Counted from the stretch's first letter, positions 21,470-34,336 are shown. The stretch is DNA of 64,000 nucleotides from Chaenocephalus aceratus (GCA_023974075.1 JAMFTG010000072.1:379005-443004), one strand, 5' to 3'. Notes: a model not told the origin generated them from the letters alone. A program made the numbers and translations.

Positions 21470-21655
21470 AGGCGTGTGGCGCAGTGGACTAGTGCATTTG
21501 TGTTGGCATCAGGGGGGCACAGGTTCAACCCCACTGCAGTCAGCATGTCGTTGTGTCCCTGAAGACACTTCACCCCAATCGCCCTGTCCACAGTATTGAG
21601 TATGTTAGTCGCTTTGGATAAAAGCGTCTAACAAGTAATGAAATGTAATTAAAAG
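21470..21655 (+). mobile_element. tRNA-derived SINE (family S1), plus strand
   Basis: The head 'gtgtggcgcagtggactag' resembles a pol III A box and 'aggttcaaccccactg' a B box. The body includes 'cagcatgtcgttgtgtccct'. The tail 'gtcgctttggataaaagcgt' followed by ATG/TAA-rich repeats is shared with the L2-type LINE at 31920-32411. Other copies are at 47388-47591 and 57563-59745 (both minus). Confidence 0.85.
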
Positions 21656-22166
21656 TACTACCTGAATAGTCAAATGTTTCTCATAGTTTTTATTTATTTT
21701 CTAGCTCTCCTTACTTTTTTATAATTGTACTTCTTTTCCATATGCATTCAATCCGTGCCACTCTCCCATCATAAATATTTTAGTATATGCTGTCAGAACG
21801 CATATTCTTTAAGCCAGTCGTCTCTTTCAGGCGTAGGTCGAGGGATTTCGTGGAGGGGAGCACATGCATCCTTGTTGATGAGGATACTACGTTAAAATTG
21901 ATTTTCAGTGCGAAGAATAATACTGTTTTGAAAATAAAGTATTCAGCTTTTTTTAATGGATTTTTGGAATTCATATTTTTTTTTTTTAGTTTATTTTGGT
22001 TTTTTGTAACCTAATATTAAGGATCGTATGTTTAATGTTTGTTTATTTAATGTATCCTCTTGTTATATTTGTCCACATTGGACTGCACATGTTAATTTAT
22101 GTATGTGTGATCAAATGTAAATTGAAACTTTTGATAATAAAAATATTTTTTTTTTTTTAAAGGGAG
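21656..22166. other. Unassigned AT-rich sequence
   Basis: AT-rich with T-runs, ending in a poly-T/poly-A tract next to the SINE-derived array. No gene recognised. Confidence 0.4.
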
Positions 22167-22170
22167 TGTG

Positions 22171-23340
<1,170 letters not shown>

Positions 23341-24241
23341 TAAAGCCACGGTGGGTGTAAAGAGAAAACAGGAAGGCAGGTCATTAAATATAATCACACA
23401 GTTTTTCTCCAAGACGCAATTGAAAACATAAATGTAGCATCCAGCGCTGATCCAGCATGTTTACTGATGTTTAAAGCGGCCACCATTTAGTTAATAATAC
23501 TTCTTCACCCAAAATAAAAGAAGAAATACAGTGGAATGTTGTTTTGTTAGCCCTACTCACCCTCCTACCATAATGTTTGGGTATGTGTGGCAGAATTACA
23601 CGATCAGGGCCAGCAGCGAATTTAAATGTCAGTGTGGTTTGACCTGGCTGCTTTTGGTACGCAGAGTCAAGTCCAAAGCTCTCATAAAGACCTCATTCAC
23701 GAAGTGCCAGCCACCGAGGAATAGCCCTGCAGATTGAGACCAGATGCTGCAGAGAGTTTCATCCCTTTGAAAAAACACAAGCCAAACCCAACCTCTATCT
23801 CTTCCACCACTTCCTGTTGGAGTTTAAGACTTGGATGAACATTTACATCTCACCTTTCTTGAGTTAAGAAGATTTGATTCAGATATGATGACGTGAGAAC
23901 AAGACTCTTTAGCACAACATACTGTTTTTACCATGCCTTATACTTTTGCCTATGTTTTTGGTAGCAGTAAGGCAAAAGAGAAACCGCAATTCAACTGTTT
24001 GATATACAGAACATGCGAGAACCACAATCGGTTCACCGCGTGGAGAAATCCAAGGGTTTAAAAGTGCCATTAGGGTTTAAATCCCAAATTTAAGTTAAAA
24101 AAAGTAAAAACAAATTCCAGCTGGACTGCCGCAAGAATGAGTCCTAAAACCCAAAAATCTGTTTGACCACTACCGGTTCCCTTGTCTTGAATGTTTAGTT
24201 ATGGTTAACACCACACTGGTGAAATTAAACGTCTTCACGCC
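23341..24241. other. Unassigned sequence
   Basis: No feature recognised except the short similarity of 24037-24090 to 19712-19765. Confidence 0.4.
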
Positions 24242-24503
24242 CAACATTAGCCGCCTTTAGCTTAGCGGTGGTGACGTGAAGTCATGTGACCGTGCTGTAG
24301 TTCCTTTATAGCCCAATGTTAGCCACCTTTAGCTTAGCGGTGGTGACGTGAAGTCATGTGACCGTGCTGTAGTTCCTTTATAGCCCAATGTTAGCCACCT
24401 TTAGCTTAGCGGTGGTGACGTGAAGTCATGTGACCGTGCTGTAGTTCCTTTATAGCCCAATGTTAGCCACCTTTAGCTTAGCGGTGGTGACGTGAAGTCA
24501 TGT
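24242..24503. repeat. 72-bp minisatellite, plus orientation (~3.6 copies)
   Basis: Unit of 72 bp (tagcccaatgttagccacct ... gtgctgtagttccttta) starting at 24242, 24314, 24386 and 24458. The array runs into the MITE at 24500. The inverse array is at 26301-26720. Confidence 0.95.
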
Positions 24504-25044
24504 ATTGAAGTCAATGGAGAGAGAAAACGTATATTTCGATCCCGTTTGAATTGTGCCACGAATTACAAACATGATGTTTGTCAATCTTAAATAATAATTT
24601 CCATGTCAAAAAAGTCACAGTTTGTCGTAAAACTGTTGAAATATAAGACTATGAAAAATACGCATCTAGACTACAAATCCCAGAGTCCCGGTCCCGCATG
24701 CTGGCTCTCACAGAACCGACTAACTCCCTTGTGTGTGTGCACAGCTCTCAACGTGCCCAGACTTGGAGGGATTTCCACCTCTTTTAATACTTTCCGCCTC
24801 GTTCTGAAAGAAAGAAGTGAAATGTTTCAACGTGACGGCCGTCTGGGTGTGTGGTGCGAGATGGGAGATGTAGTTCATTGAGCGGTTTCACACAAACAAA
24901 GTGTTACTTCACAGTTTTACGACACATTTTTATTTTCTTGACTTGCAAAATTATCTTTTAGATTGACAAACATCATGTGTGTAATTCGTGGCACAATTCA
25001 AACGGATCGAAAGATAATCTTTCTCTCCATTGACTTCAATACAT
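24500..25044. mobile_element. MITE with ~150-190 bp TIRs
   Basis: Starts ATGTATTGAAGTCAATGGAG and ends with its complement. Inverted similarity continues inward through 'ttgaattgtgccacgaatta' and 'cgtaaaactgt' to about 24690 and 24860. The core contains 'ctacaaatcccag'. No transposase and no clear TSD. Confidence 0.75.
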
Positions 25045-26300
25045 ACTTTTTACGAAATAAGGTCCCATGGAGCTCCACGGAAAGGGAGGGACTTCGCCTC
25101 TATGGTTTGCATTGGAAAAACTTAAGCCGGCCAACTTACTAATAACAATAACAGATAAAGTACACTCAAATAAAGTTTCAAAATCTATATATATTGAAAC
25201 TTTGAAAGGAAACCACAATTATCTTCAAAGAAAGAACTGATTTGGAGAAAACTATCTGTTCTCCCTTTCATTGCAATTGTGTCAACATTAATATATTAAA
25301 GGTTAATTAATGTACACTATGACTAAAGTAAGAGACTGCCCTTTACTCATGAAACACTGAAGGATGCTTCTTACCCACATCAGTCTACCACATCAATTGA
25401 ACACAAATCTTGAACCACAATAAATAATGCACAGCAGATATGCTCACACAGGCCTGTGGTCATAGATCAACTGCCTACACACGCCGCCATGCATATATCT
25501 GTGCATGACGGCTTATTTAAGTTATTGAAGGCCAGTTTGGGAATAAGACAAACCGCTGATGTTGCGTGAAGTCATTCTTTGTTCTCATCTGGCACAAAGT
25601 CCCTGCTGACATAGTAATACAATAACACAATTCAAAGATACCATCTCTCCTTGTTCTTTTCACTTACGTACGTCAAACAGTTTGATTTGTCAGAATGTAT
25701 TTCTGTAGCATTCATCTAATCACTTCAGCCAATTTCCTCTTGGCCTCCAAATATAACAGGCCCTCCTCAGGGGATTGAACTTTCATTTGAGCACCGTGTT
25801 CCACAACACAATTTGGGTTACGTCCCGTATGGCCTATTTGCATACTTTTATTTACAGAAGGCTAATAAAAAAAGCCTGAGAGACGAGGGCAAGCCCTGCT
25901 TTCGCTGTGTAAGCATTTTCTGATCTATTTGGCAGCCATGAGGTCAGCGCAGGGCTCTAAAACTCACTCACTGAGCGATTGTTGAACCAGACAAGGTTGT
26001 CCAAAGCTGCAGGGACTCCCTTCATCACTCGGGATGTCGTACGTTCTTAACCTTGAAGCGCAAATGTGAATGAAAAAAACGTAGCAGCATTGCATGTGAG
26101 AGAAAAAGCGACAGGACATCAACATCAGTGTATAGAGCGATGATGTGATTTGTAGGTTGACCTCGAAGTAGGCTAAGCATCGCCCTGGTTCCCACGAGTA
26201 AAAGCAACAAGATTTGTCTATTGGTTTTTGAAATATAGCAGAAAATAAGACCTATGTTTATGATACTTACATGTTTTAAGCTTACATTTGGCTATACACA
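25045..26300. other. Unassigned sequence between the inverted 72-bp arrays
   Basis: AT-rich, no coding feature. Whether this and the flanking arrays form one large element is unclear. Confidence 0.4.
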
Positions 26301-26720
26301 AACTACAGCACGGTCACATGACTTCACGTCACCACCGCTAAGCTAAAGGTGGCTAATGTTGGGCTATAAAGGAACTACAGCACGGTCACATGACTTCACG
26401 TCACCACCGCTAAGCTAAAGGTGGCTAATGTTGGGCTATAAAGGAACTACAGCACGGTCACATGACTTCACGTCACCACCGCTAAGCTAAAGGTGGCTAA
26501 TGTCGAGCTATAAAGGAACTACAGCACGGTCACATGACTTCACGTCACCACCGCTAAGCTAAAGGAGGCTAATGTTGGGCTATAAAGGAACTACAGCACG
26601 GTCACATGACTTCACGTCACCACCGCTAAGCTAAAGGTGGCTAATGTTGGGCTATAAAGGAACTACAGCACGGTCACATGACTTCACGTCACCACCGCTA
26701 AGCTAAAGGTGGCTAATGTT
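26301..26720. repeat. 72-bp minisatellite, inverse orientation (~6 copies)
   Basis: The same 72-bp unit as at 24242-24503 on the other strand (actacagcacggtcacatga ...), in phase at 26301, 26373, 26445, 26517, 26589 and 26661. Units differ by single bases (for example 'gtcgagc' and 'aggaggct' variants). Confidence 0.95.
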
Positions 26721-26968
26721 TGACATGATGACGTTAAAAAGTCCTATTTAGTCACTTAGCAACACGGAGCTTCAGATACTGACCATTTAATGACGTATTT
26801 TATGTCTTTGAACAAAACGTTAAGACCTCTTCAGCTTGTGTTAGCAACATACCTTATTTCATGCTAAAAAGTATTCAGAAAAATCCTTGTATTGCTTTTG
26901 AGATTAAGCGCAGTGAGACTTAGATTTATGGTACATTAATCAAAAGCTAACGTCAGAATGCTAACATT

Positions 26969-27700
26969 CTTTCACACCAGCGCTTCCCTTTCTAGCTCCG
27001 AGCGGGAGCTTTTCCGGTTCAGCTCCGGGTTCCCTTTTCTGCTCCCGCTCTGTTCACACCGCCAGAGCTGCCGCTGCTTGCGTCATGACGTCACCGTTTA
27101 CGTGCCTGCTTCATAAAATCCAAACCGCGCGGAAATCCCTCACATCGACAACACAACAACAACAACAACGGCCGATTGTATTGAAGCGCTTTTCGCTTTG
27201 GTTATCCTCTTACGAAACGACATGGAAGGCATCGGACGACTTTACAAGGGACGACTTTCCAAGGGACGACTTTACTAGGGACGACTTTCCAAGGGACGAC
27301 TTTACTAGAGACGACTTTCCAAGGGACGACTTTCCAAGGGACGACTTTACTAGGGACGACTTTCCAAGGGACGACTTTCCAAGGGACGACTTTACTAGGG
27401 ACGACTTTACTAGGGACGACTTTCCAAGGGACGACTTTCCAAGGGACGACTTTCCAAGGGACGACTTTCTTTGTGGTCTTCAGCATCTACGGTACCTGCC
27501 CCCGCCTCGACGTAAGAGAGACGTAAGCGACGCCGCCTCTTAGCTCCGAAGCTCTTGCCTCTAGACCGACAATTTTTTGGAGCTGGAAGTGAACCGGATT
27601 CCGGAGCTAAGAGGCGGCTCCTCTGCGGTGGGAACAGGAAAAACCGGTACTTTTCAGGCTCCACTCCGAGCCGTAGCTGAAAACGCGTTGGTTGTGAAAG
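26969..27700. mobile_element. DNA element with CTTTCACACC ends and an internal 15-bp array
   Basis: Ends are ctttcacaccagcgc (left) and gcgttggttgtgaaag (right), imperfect inverted repeats. Subterminal 'agctccg' words recur near both ends (about 27000 and 27550-27620). TSD not resolved. It contains the 15-bp array at 27232-27472 and a (CAA)n tract near 27155. Confidence 0.6.
27232..27472. repeat. 15-bp minisatellite, 16 copies
   Basis: Unit gggacgactttccaa alternating with gggacgactttacta. In the plus frame 27085-27543 it encodes sixteen DDF-[TP]-R pentapeptides, preceded by a Q-run and followed by 'CGLQHLRYLPPPRRKRDVSD'. The minus frame reads KVVPW/KVVPS. Either frame could descend from a transposon exon, but neither shows a known domain. 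Confidence 0.95.
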
Positions 27701-27891
27701 GGGCAACAGTGACAATGCTAATAAACTGATGATAACCATCTTAGTTTAGCACGTTAGCATGTTAACATTTGAAAAAAAAGGACTTCTTAGGTTTCTAAAA
27801 GCACACAGGGTCAGGGTTAGCTAACTTTTATGGCAAGACAATGTCATGTCTCGGAAACTTATGATGAAAGTGTCTTCTTGATATTAGTTTT

Positions 27892-28247
27892 GTCATGTCC
27901 CTTTGTCCTGTGCGTTCGGTCTTATTTTGAAAAGTAATTCTCCCTCTCGTTTCAGATCTCCATGTCCCCGCCCCGATGTGTCTCCTGTTTCGTGATTGGT
28001 TTCCCCGCCCTGATTGTTTCCACCTGTTCCCCTCACCTTGTGTATATATTGTGTTAGTCCCCACCGGTCTCTAGCCTGCTCCATGGTCGTATCCCGTTTT
28101 CCTCATGCTCCTAATGTCCGCTGAAAGAGTGATTTTGTGTTTTCTTGTTTTGTTACTGTGCTAAAACCAGTAAAGTCTTTATTTTTTAATACCACCTGAG
28201 TCTGAGTTGTGCATTTGAGTTCATGCCACTAAGTTCACCCCTCAACA
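27892..28247 (+). mobile_element. LTR-like fragment (family L1)
   Basis: A pyrimidine-rich, promoter-like segment ('ccacctgttcccctcacctt', 'gtgtatatattgtgttag', then 'agtaaagtctttattttt') has the look of a fish LTR with U3, TATA-like element and polyadenylation region. Part of it recurs inverted at 40785-40965. Ends and TSD are uncertain, and no gag/pol follows. Confidence 0.45.
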
Positions 28248-29793
28248 GATATTTCCCTCTGGACCAACTGACATTGTGCTACACACTAGCATAGCTTAAA
28301 TCACAATATCCCACCCCCAAAAATCTATTTTGTTTAACCACTAGTGACTCTTTGAGACAACAAGGAGTCATGTTGCCGTCAGATGTTGATGAAATTGGTT
28401 ACACACTTTCAGTAGAAAATCTGTCACAAAGATGTGGTGTCGTATAAGCCGCTTTAACTCCCAAAGGCTAATCGGTTGTAGCCACCTGTTGGTTTTGGCA
28501 TCAGCTGACTAATAAGCACTCGAATACGTTTCCCAGATGTCTTTAAGAGGACGTAATGGTTACTGACTCACCCTGCCACATCAACACACACCGTCATAAT
28601 CATGTATTGATCAGGTTTTCAACAGAGCTCCTTCAAATGTGAAAAAGAAAACGGTTTGTACTACTGTGTGCTTTCCAAAAAACACTGGGCCCCAGAATGT
28701 AAGCGGGACGGAAAATAACAGGATGAAACAAACCACTAAATCCCAGTCCAACTGAAAGTATAAACAGGACTTGACTTGGAAAACACACTCCAGAGAAATC
28801 CCTCTCACTCTGGGGTTTTGGAAGAGAGATTTCCATGGAGGTCTTCACACAGTGGAATCCAAACAAAGTCCAGAGCTTTTCCCCGCGGGATTAAACCCAG
28901 CCAGAAGCCTGAAACATAAACGTCTTGTTTCGTCAAAGCTATTCTAATTAGCTGAACTGTGTGTCTGTAACAGTTTGTTATTGTGAAATAAATCCAGCTC
29001 TTTCAGACGGAAAGCCAATGCTCCCTCCCATGGGCTTAACTGCCATAATATGGGGTTGAAGAGCATGTTGTACGTTCTGTATTGTTCTCAAGTGGTGTAA
29101 CCTCATTGTGTGAAGCCAGGGGAAGCAGATAACAAAACAAAAGGCGGGCTACTTACATTAGTCATTATGTGAGGACAGCCGCTTTAGAGACGCATGAATA
29201 GTTCATGCTATAGCAGGGCTGCCAGCTCGTTCTCTTTGTGCAGCACTATAACTAATAACAGGACTTCCAATCGAAGCTCCGCTCGCAGATAGGAAAGATA
29301 AACAAGGGAGTGTCTGAGGTGTGGCTTCACTTCTCGATGAGTGAAGTATATACGCTGCAGACTGACGTCAAGGACCGCGGCGAGGTCAGACGAGTGTCAA
29401 GAGAGAGTGTGTTTCTGAAGGGGACAATTGGGTTCAAACACAAAGTCGACACAAAGCTGTGTAATTAGAGAATTGATGATTCCGATCAGCTGTGCTGTAA
29501 TGTAAGCTGCGAACATCAGCATGTACTAGCCACATTTTGAACTAGGCATTGCCTCTGATCAACAGTCATCTCTATAGACGGACACCTGCTATGGCTGCAG
29601 ATAATGAAGACGTTGTGACAAGATTTAGGCATCAGGAAGCATTCAGGTTTCCACTTTAGTCCGAGTAAAATTCATTTTAATGTTTGAGCAAGCTTTGGTT
29701 GAATGCAGGTCTGCGTGGAGAGAAAAAGAGGCCGAAATGTCATCTCGGCCCCCGATTCAGATTGTTTTTAGCTACATATTATTAATGCATCTC
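28248..29793. other. Unassigned sequence
   Basis: No repeat family or coding feature recognised on either strand. Confidence 0.4.
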
Positions 29794-29807
29794 AAGTTGC
29801 TAATCGA

Positions 29808-30217
29808 AAGAACGAGATCGCGGATACAAGCGGCCGAGATGGGTTTCCTCCGCCGGGTGGCTGGCGTCTCCCTTAGGGATAAGGTGAGAAGTTCGGTCAT
29901 CAGGGAGGGACTCGGAGTTGAGCCGCTCCTCCTTCGCGTCGAAAGGAGCCAGTTGAGGTGGTTCGGGCACCTAGTTAGGATGCCACCTGGGCGCCTCCCT
30001 AGGGAGGTGTTCCAGGCACGTCCAGCTGGGAGGAGACCGAGGGGTAGACCTAGGACCAGGTGGAGGGATTATATCTCTTCGCTGGCCTGGGAGCGCCTTG
30101 GGACCCCCCAGTCAGAGCTGGTTGATGTCGCCAGGGAAAAGAAAGTTTGGGGCTCTCTGCTGGAACTGCTACCCCCGAGACCCGACCACGGATAAGCGGG
30201 AGAAGATGGTTGGATGG
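29808..30217 (+). mobile_element. 5'-truncated Rex3/RTE-type LINE with 14-bp TSD
   Basis: The plus frame (ORF 29680-30195, LINE part from about residue 43) carries typical C-terminal landmarks: 'GFLRRVAGVSLRDKVRS', 'LRWFGHLVRMP' and 'RPRGRPRTRWRDYI', ending '...LLPPRPDHG'. The tail is a GATG-type repeat (agaagatggttggatgg). A perfect TSD, aagttgctaatcga, flanks it (29794-29807 and 30218-30231). The first ~42 codons of the ORF are pre-insertion DNA read in frame. Only the region after the RT core is present. Confidence 0.9.
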
Positions 30218-30231
30218 AAGTTGCTAATCGA

Positions 30232-31919
30232 GCTGTTAACTGCCAACCCTTATTTTCTGGTAGAAGTGAAAACCTAGCCTGCCGTTTTTTTAGAAACTTG
30301 GCAAAACCACTATTTGTACATGCATCATCAATTGCTGCGAATGCTTACTTTTGCCCGGGAGTTGCTTATCATCGTCAATATTTAGGCTTCTCAAAATCGG
30401 TTGCTACCAGTTTCATCCAAGAAAAATACACATTTAGAGCTGGAAGACTGCCACAATTATCGTTGTCGTTAACGGCATATTTGGTAAAACAGCGTGAAAA
30501 GCTTGACAGGCAAAGTGTAGCAGTAACTAGCCAAACAAGTGCATCAATGCAAGTGACTGCTTTGAAGTTACGTGCAGTCATTAGAGCATGCTGATAAGTG
30601 CAGACTGATGAAAAATGCTTTAAGGCTTGTGCGTGGTATTCAGTGGCGAAACCACATTTCTCTGTAATCCCCGAATGATGAGTCAAGCTCTGATAGCGTT
30701 AGACATTACAGAGGCCTGACTTCATTCTGCTGCAATAATCTTCTCTCTCGCTCTCTTGAATTTACCGAGTGTGACCGTGAGAGTCCCTGTTGTATTTTGC
30801 CTTTTGTGGTCAGGCTTCGGACCCCGTGTTAATCCGCACAGCTGTGGAGCCTCACTTTAGAAAGCCTCCTCCGTTCTTCCGAAGCATTAAAACTGTCATG
30901 AGGCGAAGAGGACAAAGGGTAATGCATCTCACGAAACCAGACACTTGAAGTCTGGGGAAAACGGGGAACGGGGAAAAAACAAAGCTGATTACTGGAACTT
31001 GGCGTGACATATTTCCTGTTTTGGATGGTATCTTGTCCAGTAAGATTGAATAATGACCAGGAATGATGGGCCTCAAACTGAGCTTCTTTTCCTACTTGAT
31101 TTAATTACGGAAGTCAGAACCATTAGCATTCCTTGTAATAACCCCGTAACCTTCTCTCTGCACCAAGTATGTTAAGAACAGAAATCCCAACGCCTTGATT
31201 GCAATATTTGGATAGAGAGCGGGGAGTTTCTCAGTTGAGTTGGTTTACAGTTGAGCGACCAAATAGGCTAGTAAAAGCTATGGTTGATGCAACAAAGCAA
31301 ACGTGGGGTGGCTAGACATTAATATATGCAGGTATGGTTAGTTTGACATTGCAGGACCAATACATCGATAATCATAAGCTACTTTGCGCTACTATAATTG
31401 ATTGCCTTCCTCTCAGATATGATGCCCCCGAGCACGCTTGTGTTATGTCGTCACCTGATAGACAATGTCTGCTTTAAGATGTTAGTCTAATGCTTATCTA
31501 TCAGCCTTGGGATCTTTATGTGAAGCTTTCCTTTATTGCATCGCATTCGATTTCACTTAGCTGATGCTTTAATCCCAAACTAATGAGAATGACTGCAATC
31601 AACCACAGATGCAAACTCAAAATAGAACGAACCCTGCAAGTACATCAGCTTTATTAAATTGTTGTTGGTCGTAAAAGTTTATATGCCACTTGATTAATCT
31701 TCCACTGATGTTTAGCAACCGTTAAACAAGCGGGGGTGTCATAGATGTGAAATAATAAACAAACCAAAAATAAACTTTTACTTTTTCCACCCCTCTTAAG
31801 TTGTGAATTTGAACAGTCCTGTTATAAGTCACAACTATGGCATTTGCTACGTCCCTCAATGTAACGTAGAAAGGATCCATTGCAGAGCCATTAGTTCCCA
31901 TCAGCAGAAACACGTGGGT
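30232..31919. other. Unassigned sequence
   Basis: No gene, RNA or clear repeat recognised. Frames at 30214-30686 overlap on opposite strands without domains. Confidence 0.4.
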
Positions 31920-32411
31920 TTGCTATCCTGGCTCCAAGATGGTGGAATGAGCTCCCATTGACATCAGGACAGCAGAAAGCTTACACACCTTCCAGACTGA
32001 AAACTCATCTCTTTCGACTCCACTTCGAGCGATAGAAATATTAACCATCCATCCATCTTCTCCCGCTTATCCGTGGTCGGGTCTTGGGGGTATCAGTTCC
32101 AGCAGAGAGCCCCAAACTTCCTTTTCCCTGGCGACATCAACCAGCTCTGACTGGGGGGTCCCAAGGCGCTCCCAGGCCAGCGTAGAGATATAATCCCTCC
32201 ACCTGGTCCTAGAACTATTAACAAAGCACTTATATACTAACAAAGGACTGGCTTCTCTAAAGCCAGTTGAGTAGCACTTGAAATGTTTTGGCTCTATGAA
32301 ACCTGATGTACTTTATGATTCTGTTTTCTTCAAGGTTGTATCTTCTTGGTCGAACGCACTTACTGTAAGTCGCTTTGGATAAAAGCGTCAGCTAAATGCA
32401 ATGTAATATAA
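31920..32411 (+). mobile_element. L2-type LINE end, partner tail of SINE S1, interrupted
   Basis: A frame at about 31925-32035 reads 'ILAPRWWNELP' and 'SRLKTHLFRLHFER' before a stop, the L2 C-terminus. After the nested Rex3-like insert the 3' UTR resumes and ends with 'gtcgctttggataaaagcgt' and 'aatgcaatgtaat', the same tail as SINE S1. This is the type of LINE likely to mobilise that SINE. Confidence 0.8.
32046..32211 (-). mobile_element. Rex3/RTE-type LINE end nested in L2
   Basis: Reverse complement of the last ~165 bp of the LINE at 29808-30217 (catccatccatcttctcccg ... acctggtccta). The flanks gaaatattaac (32035-32045) and gaactattaac (32212-32222) are a TSD with one mismatch. Severely 5'-truncated. 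Confidence 0.85.
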
Positions 32412-33074
32412 TTTGTTATTCCCAGCAGTCCTCACAATCTTGCCCCTGTCGAGCTCTTCCGCTCGGAGACAAGTGACTGCAGGTCAAACGAGGACAGCGG
32501 GCTAAACACAGCACATGCGGAAAGTCTCAACTTGTCATTAAAAAAGGAAAGAAGCCAATATGAATCTTAGGTCTACCACAGCGCTGATGTAACCTGACAA
32601 ACGGTGTTTAATGGCCTTCACATCTCAGTACTTGTGATTACAATTAAACATCCTCTTGAGTATGTCAATGTTTTTACTACCTTGTACTTCTGCTCCACTC
32701 AGTTCAGAGGTACATGGTGTACTTTTCCTCCACTACATGTATTTAACACCTTTAGTTACTTCACAGATGTGGATGAATGATGTGAAATCTAATCAAGTGT
32801 TGAATCAGACTGCAGTTCCACCTGGAGTAAATCCACCAGCTACCCTGCAGTCTACAAAGTACTTCAGACTAGCTGCACCTTCACCAGCTCTGAGAACACT
32901 TTAAAGATCAATCTTTATAAAACATATCATATATATTATTCTGAAATGGACCAATCTGCACAACGACTACTTTCACTGTCTTTCACTATATTCTGATGAG
33001 AATACTTTTCTACTTTCACTTGAGGAACATTTTGAATGCAGGACTTTTATTGTAACAGAGTATTCCTACACTCT

Positions 33075-33878
33075 AGTACTTCTACTTTTACTCATGTACA
33101 AGATCTGAGTACTTCTAGTTCTACTCAAGTACAACATCTGAGTATTTCTACTTTTACTCAAGTACAAGATCTGAGTACTTCTAGTTTTACTCAAGTACAA
33201 CATCTGAGTACTTCTACTTTTACTCAAGTACAAGATCTGAGTACTTCTACTTTTACTCAAGTACAAGACCTGAGTACTTCTACTTTTACTCAAGAACAAG
33301 ATCTGAGTACTTCTACTTTTACTCAAGAACAAGATCTGAGTACTTCTACTGTTACTAAAGTACAAGATCTGAGTACTTCTACTTTTACTCAAGTACAAGA
33401 TCTGAGTACTTCTACTTTTACTCAAGTACAAGATCTGAGTACTTCTACTTTTACTCAAGTACAAGACCTGAGTACTTCTACTTTTACTCAAGTACAAGAC
33501 CTGAGTACTTCTACTTTTACTCAAGTACAAGATATGAGTACTTCTACTTTTACTCAAGTACAAGACCTGAGTACTTCTACTTTTACTCAAGTACAAGACC
33601 TGAGTACTTCTACTTTTACTCAAGTACAAGATCTGAGTACTTCTACTTTTACTCAAGTACAAGATCTGAGTACTTCTACTTTTACTCAAGTACAATATCT
33701 GAGTACTTCTACTGTTACTAAAGTACAAGATCTGAGTACTTCTACTTTTACTCAAGTACAAGACCTGAGTACTTCTACTTTTACTCAAGTACAAGATCTA
33801 AGTACTTCTACTTTTACTGAAGTACAAGATCTGAGTACTTCTACTTTTACTCAAGTACAAGATCTGAGTACTTCTACT
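33075..33878. repeat. 33-bp minisatellite, main block (~24 copies)
   Basis: Unit acttctacttttactcaagt + acaagatctgagt. It is 11 codons long with no stop on either strand, giving a 291-codon plus frame (STSTFTQVQDL repeats) and a 242-codon minus frame. Variants: 'gaacaag', 'gacctg', 'gttactaaag' (33351 and 33714, 363 bp or 11 units apart). Confidence 0.95.
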
Positions 33879-34080
33879 TGTCACGATTCTTGTGTTGTGT
33901 CACGTTTTTAGTTTTGTGTGTCTGGTCGTGGGTGTTTTGCTGTTCTCCTTGTCATGTTTTCCTCCCTGTGTATTGTCTGGTCTTTTCCCCTGTGTTTTCC
34001 TGTCTGTCGTTGGTTTCCCTACCTCTGTCTCCCGGGTCGTGCAATTGGGTCCTACCTCCTAAGTGTCTGAGTTCTTAACA
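33879..34080 (+). mobile_element. Solo LTR inserted in the 33-bp minisatellite
   Basis: A 202-bp segment starting TGTCACGATT and ending TTCTTAACA interrupts the array and is bounded by the 5-bp duplication ctact (33874-33878 and 34081-34085), which belongs to the minisatellite unit. TG...CA ends plus a 5-bp TSD are diagnostic for an LTR. It is related to 44668-45061 in its first ~100 bp ('gttttagttt', 'ttgctgttct'). Confidence 0.85.
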
Positions 34081-34330
34081 CTACTTTTACTCAAGTACAA
34101 TATCTGAGTACTTTTACTCAAGTACAAGATCTGAGTATTTCTACTTTTACTCAAGTACTAGATCTGAGTACTTTTACTCAAGTACAAGATCTGAGTATTT
34201 TTACTCAAGTACCAGACCTGAGTACTTCTACTTTTACTCAAGTACAAGATCTGAGTACTTCTACTTTTACTCAAGTACCAGACCTGAGTACTTCTACTTT
34301 TACTCAAGTCCAATACCTGAGTACTTTTTC
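34081..34330. repeat. 33-bp minisatellite, right block with shortened units
   Basis: Continues the array after the LTR. Several units lack 'ttcta' (gagtacttttactcaag), so this side is more degenerate than the left block. Confidence 0.9.
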
Positions 34331-34336
34331 CACCTG

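Larger units (their letters stand above)
32640..34334. mobile_element. hAT-related element whose end expanded into a 33-bp minisatellite
   Basis: 32650-33070 resembles a common fish element (words 'ctccactacatgtatttaac', 'gaatgcaggacttttattgt', 'aacagagtattc'). It runs into a 33-bp array whose unit is the usual terminal 'tactcaagtacaagatctga' segment, and ends 'gagtactttttccacctg' near 34336, like a hAT terminus. The left end is not resolved. A solo LTR interrupts the array. Confidence 0.6.

Noticed and set aside
21470..21655. tRNA gene (A-box and B-box-like motifs)
   Set aside because: No cloverleaf or anticodon arm in place; dispersed copies with a LINE-type tail mark it as a SINE.
29680..29807. 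N-terminal extension of the Rex3-like ORF
   Set aside because: It lies outside the TSD (29794-29807) and is therefore host DNA that happens to be in frame.
33036..33911. 291-codon plus-strand ORF with STSTFTQVQDL repeats
   Set aside because: 33-bp minisatellite of a hAT-related element, open on both strands; interrupted by a solo LTR.
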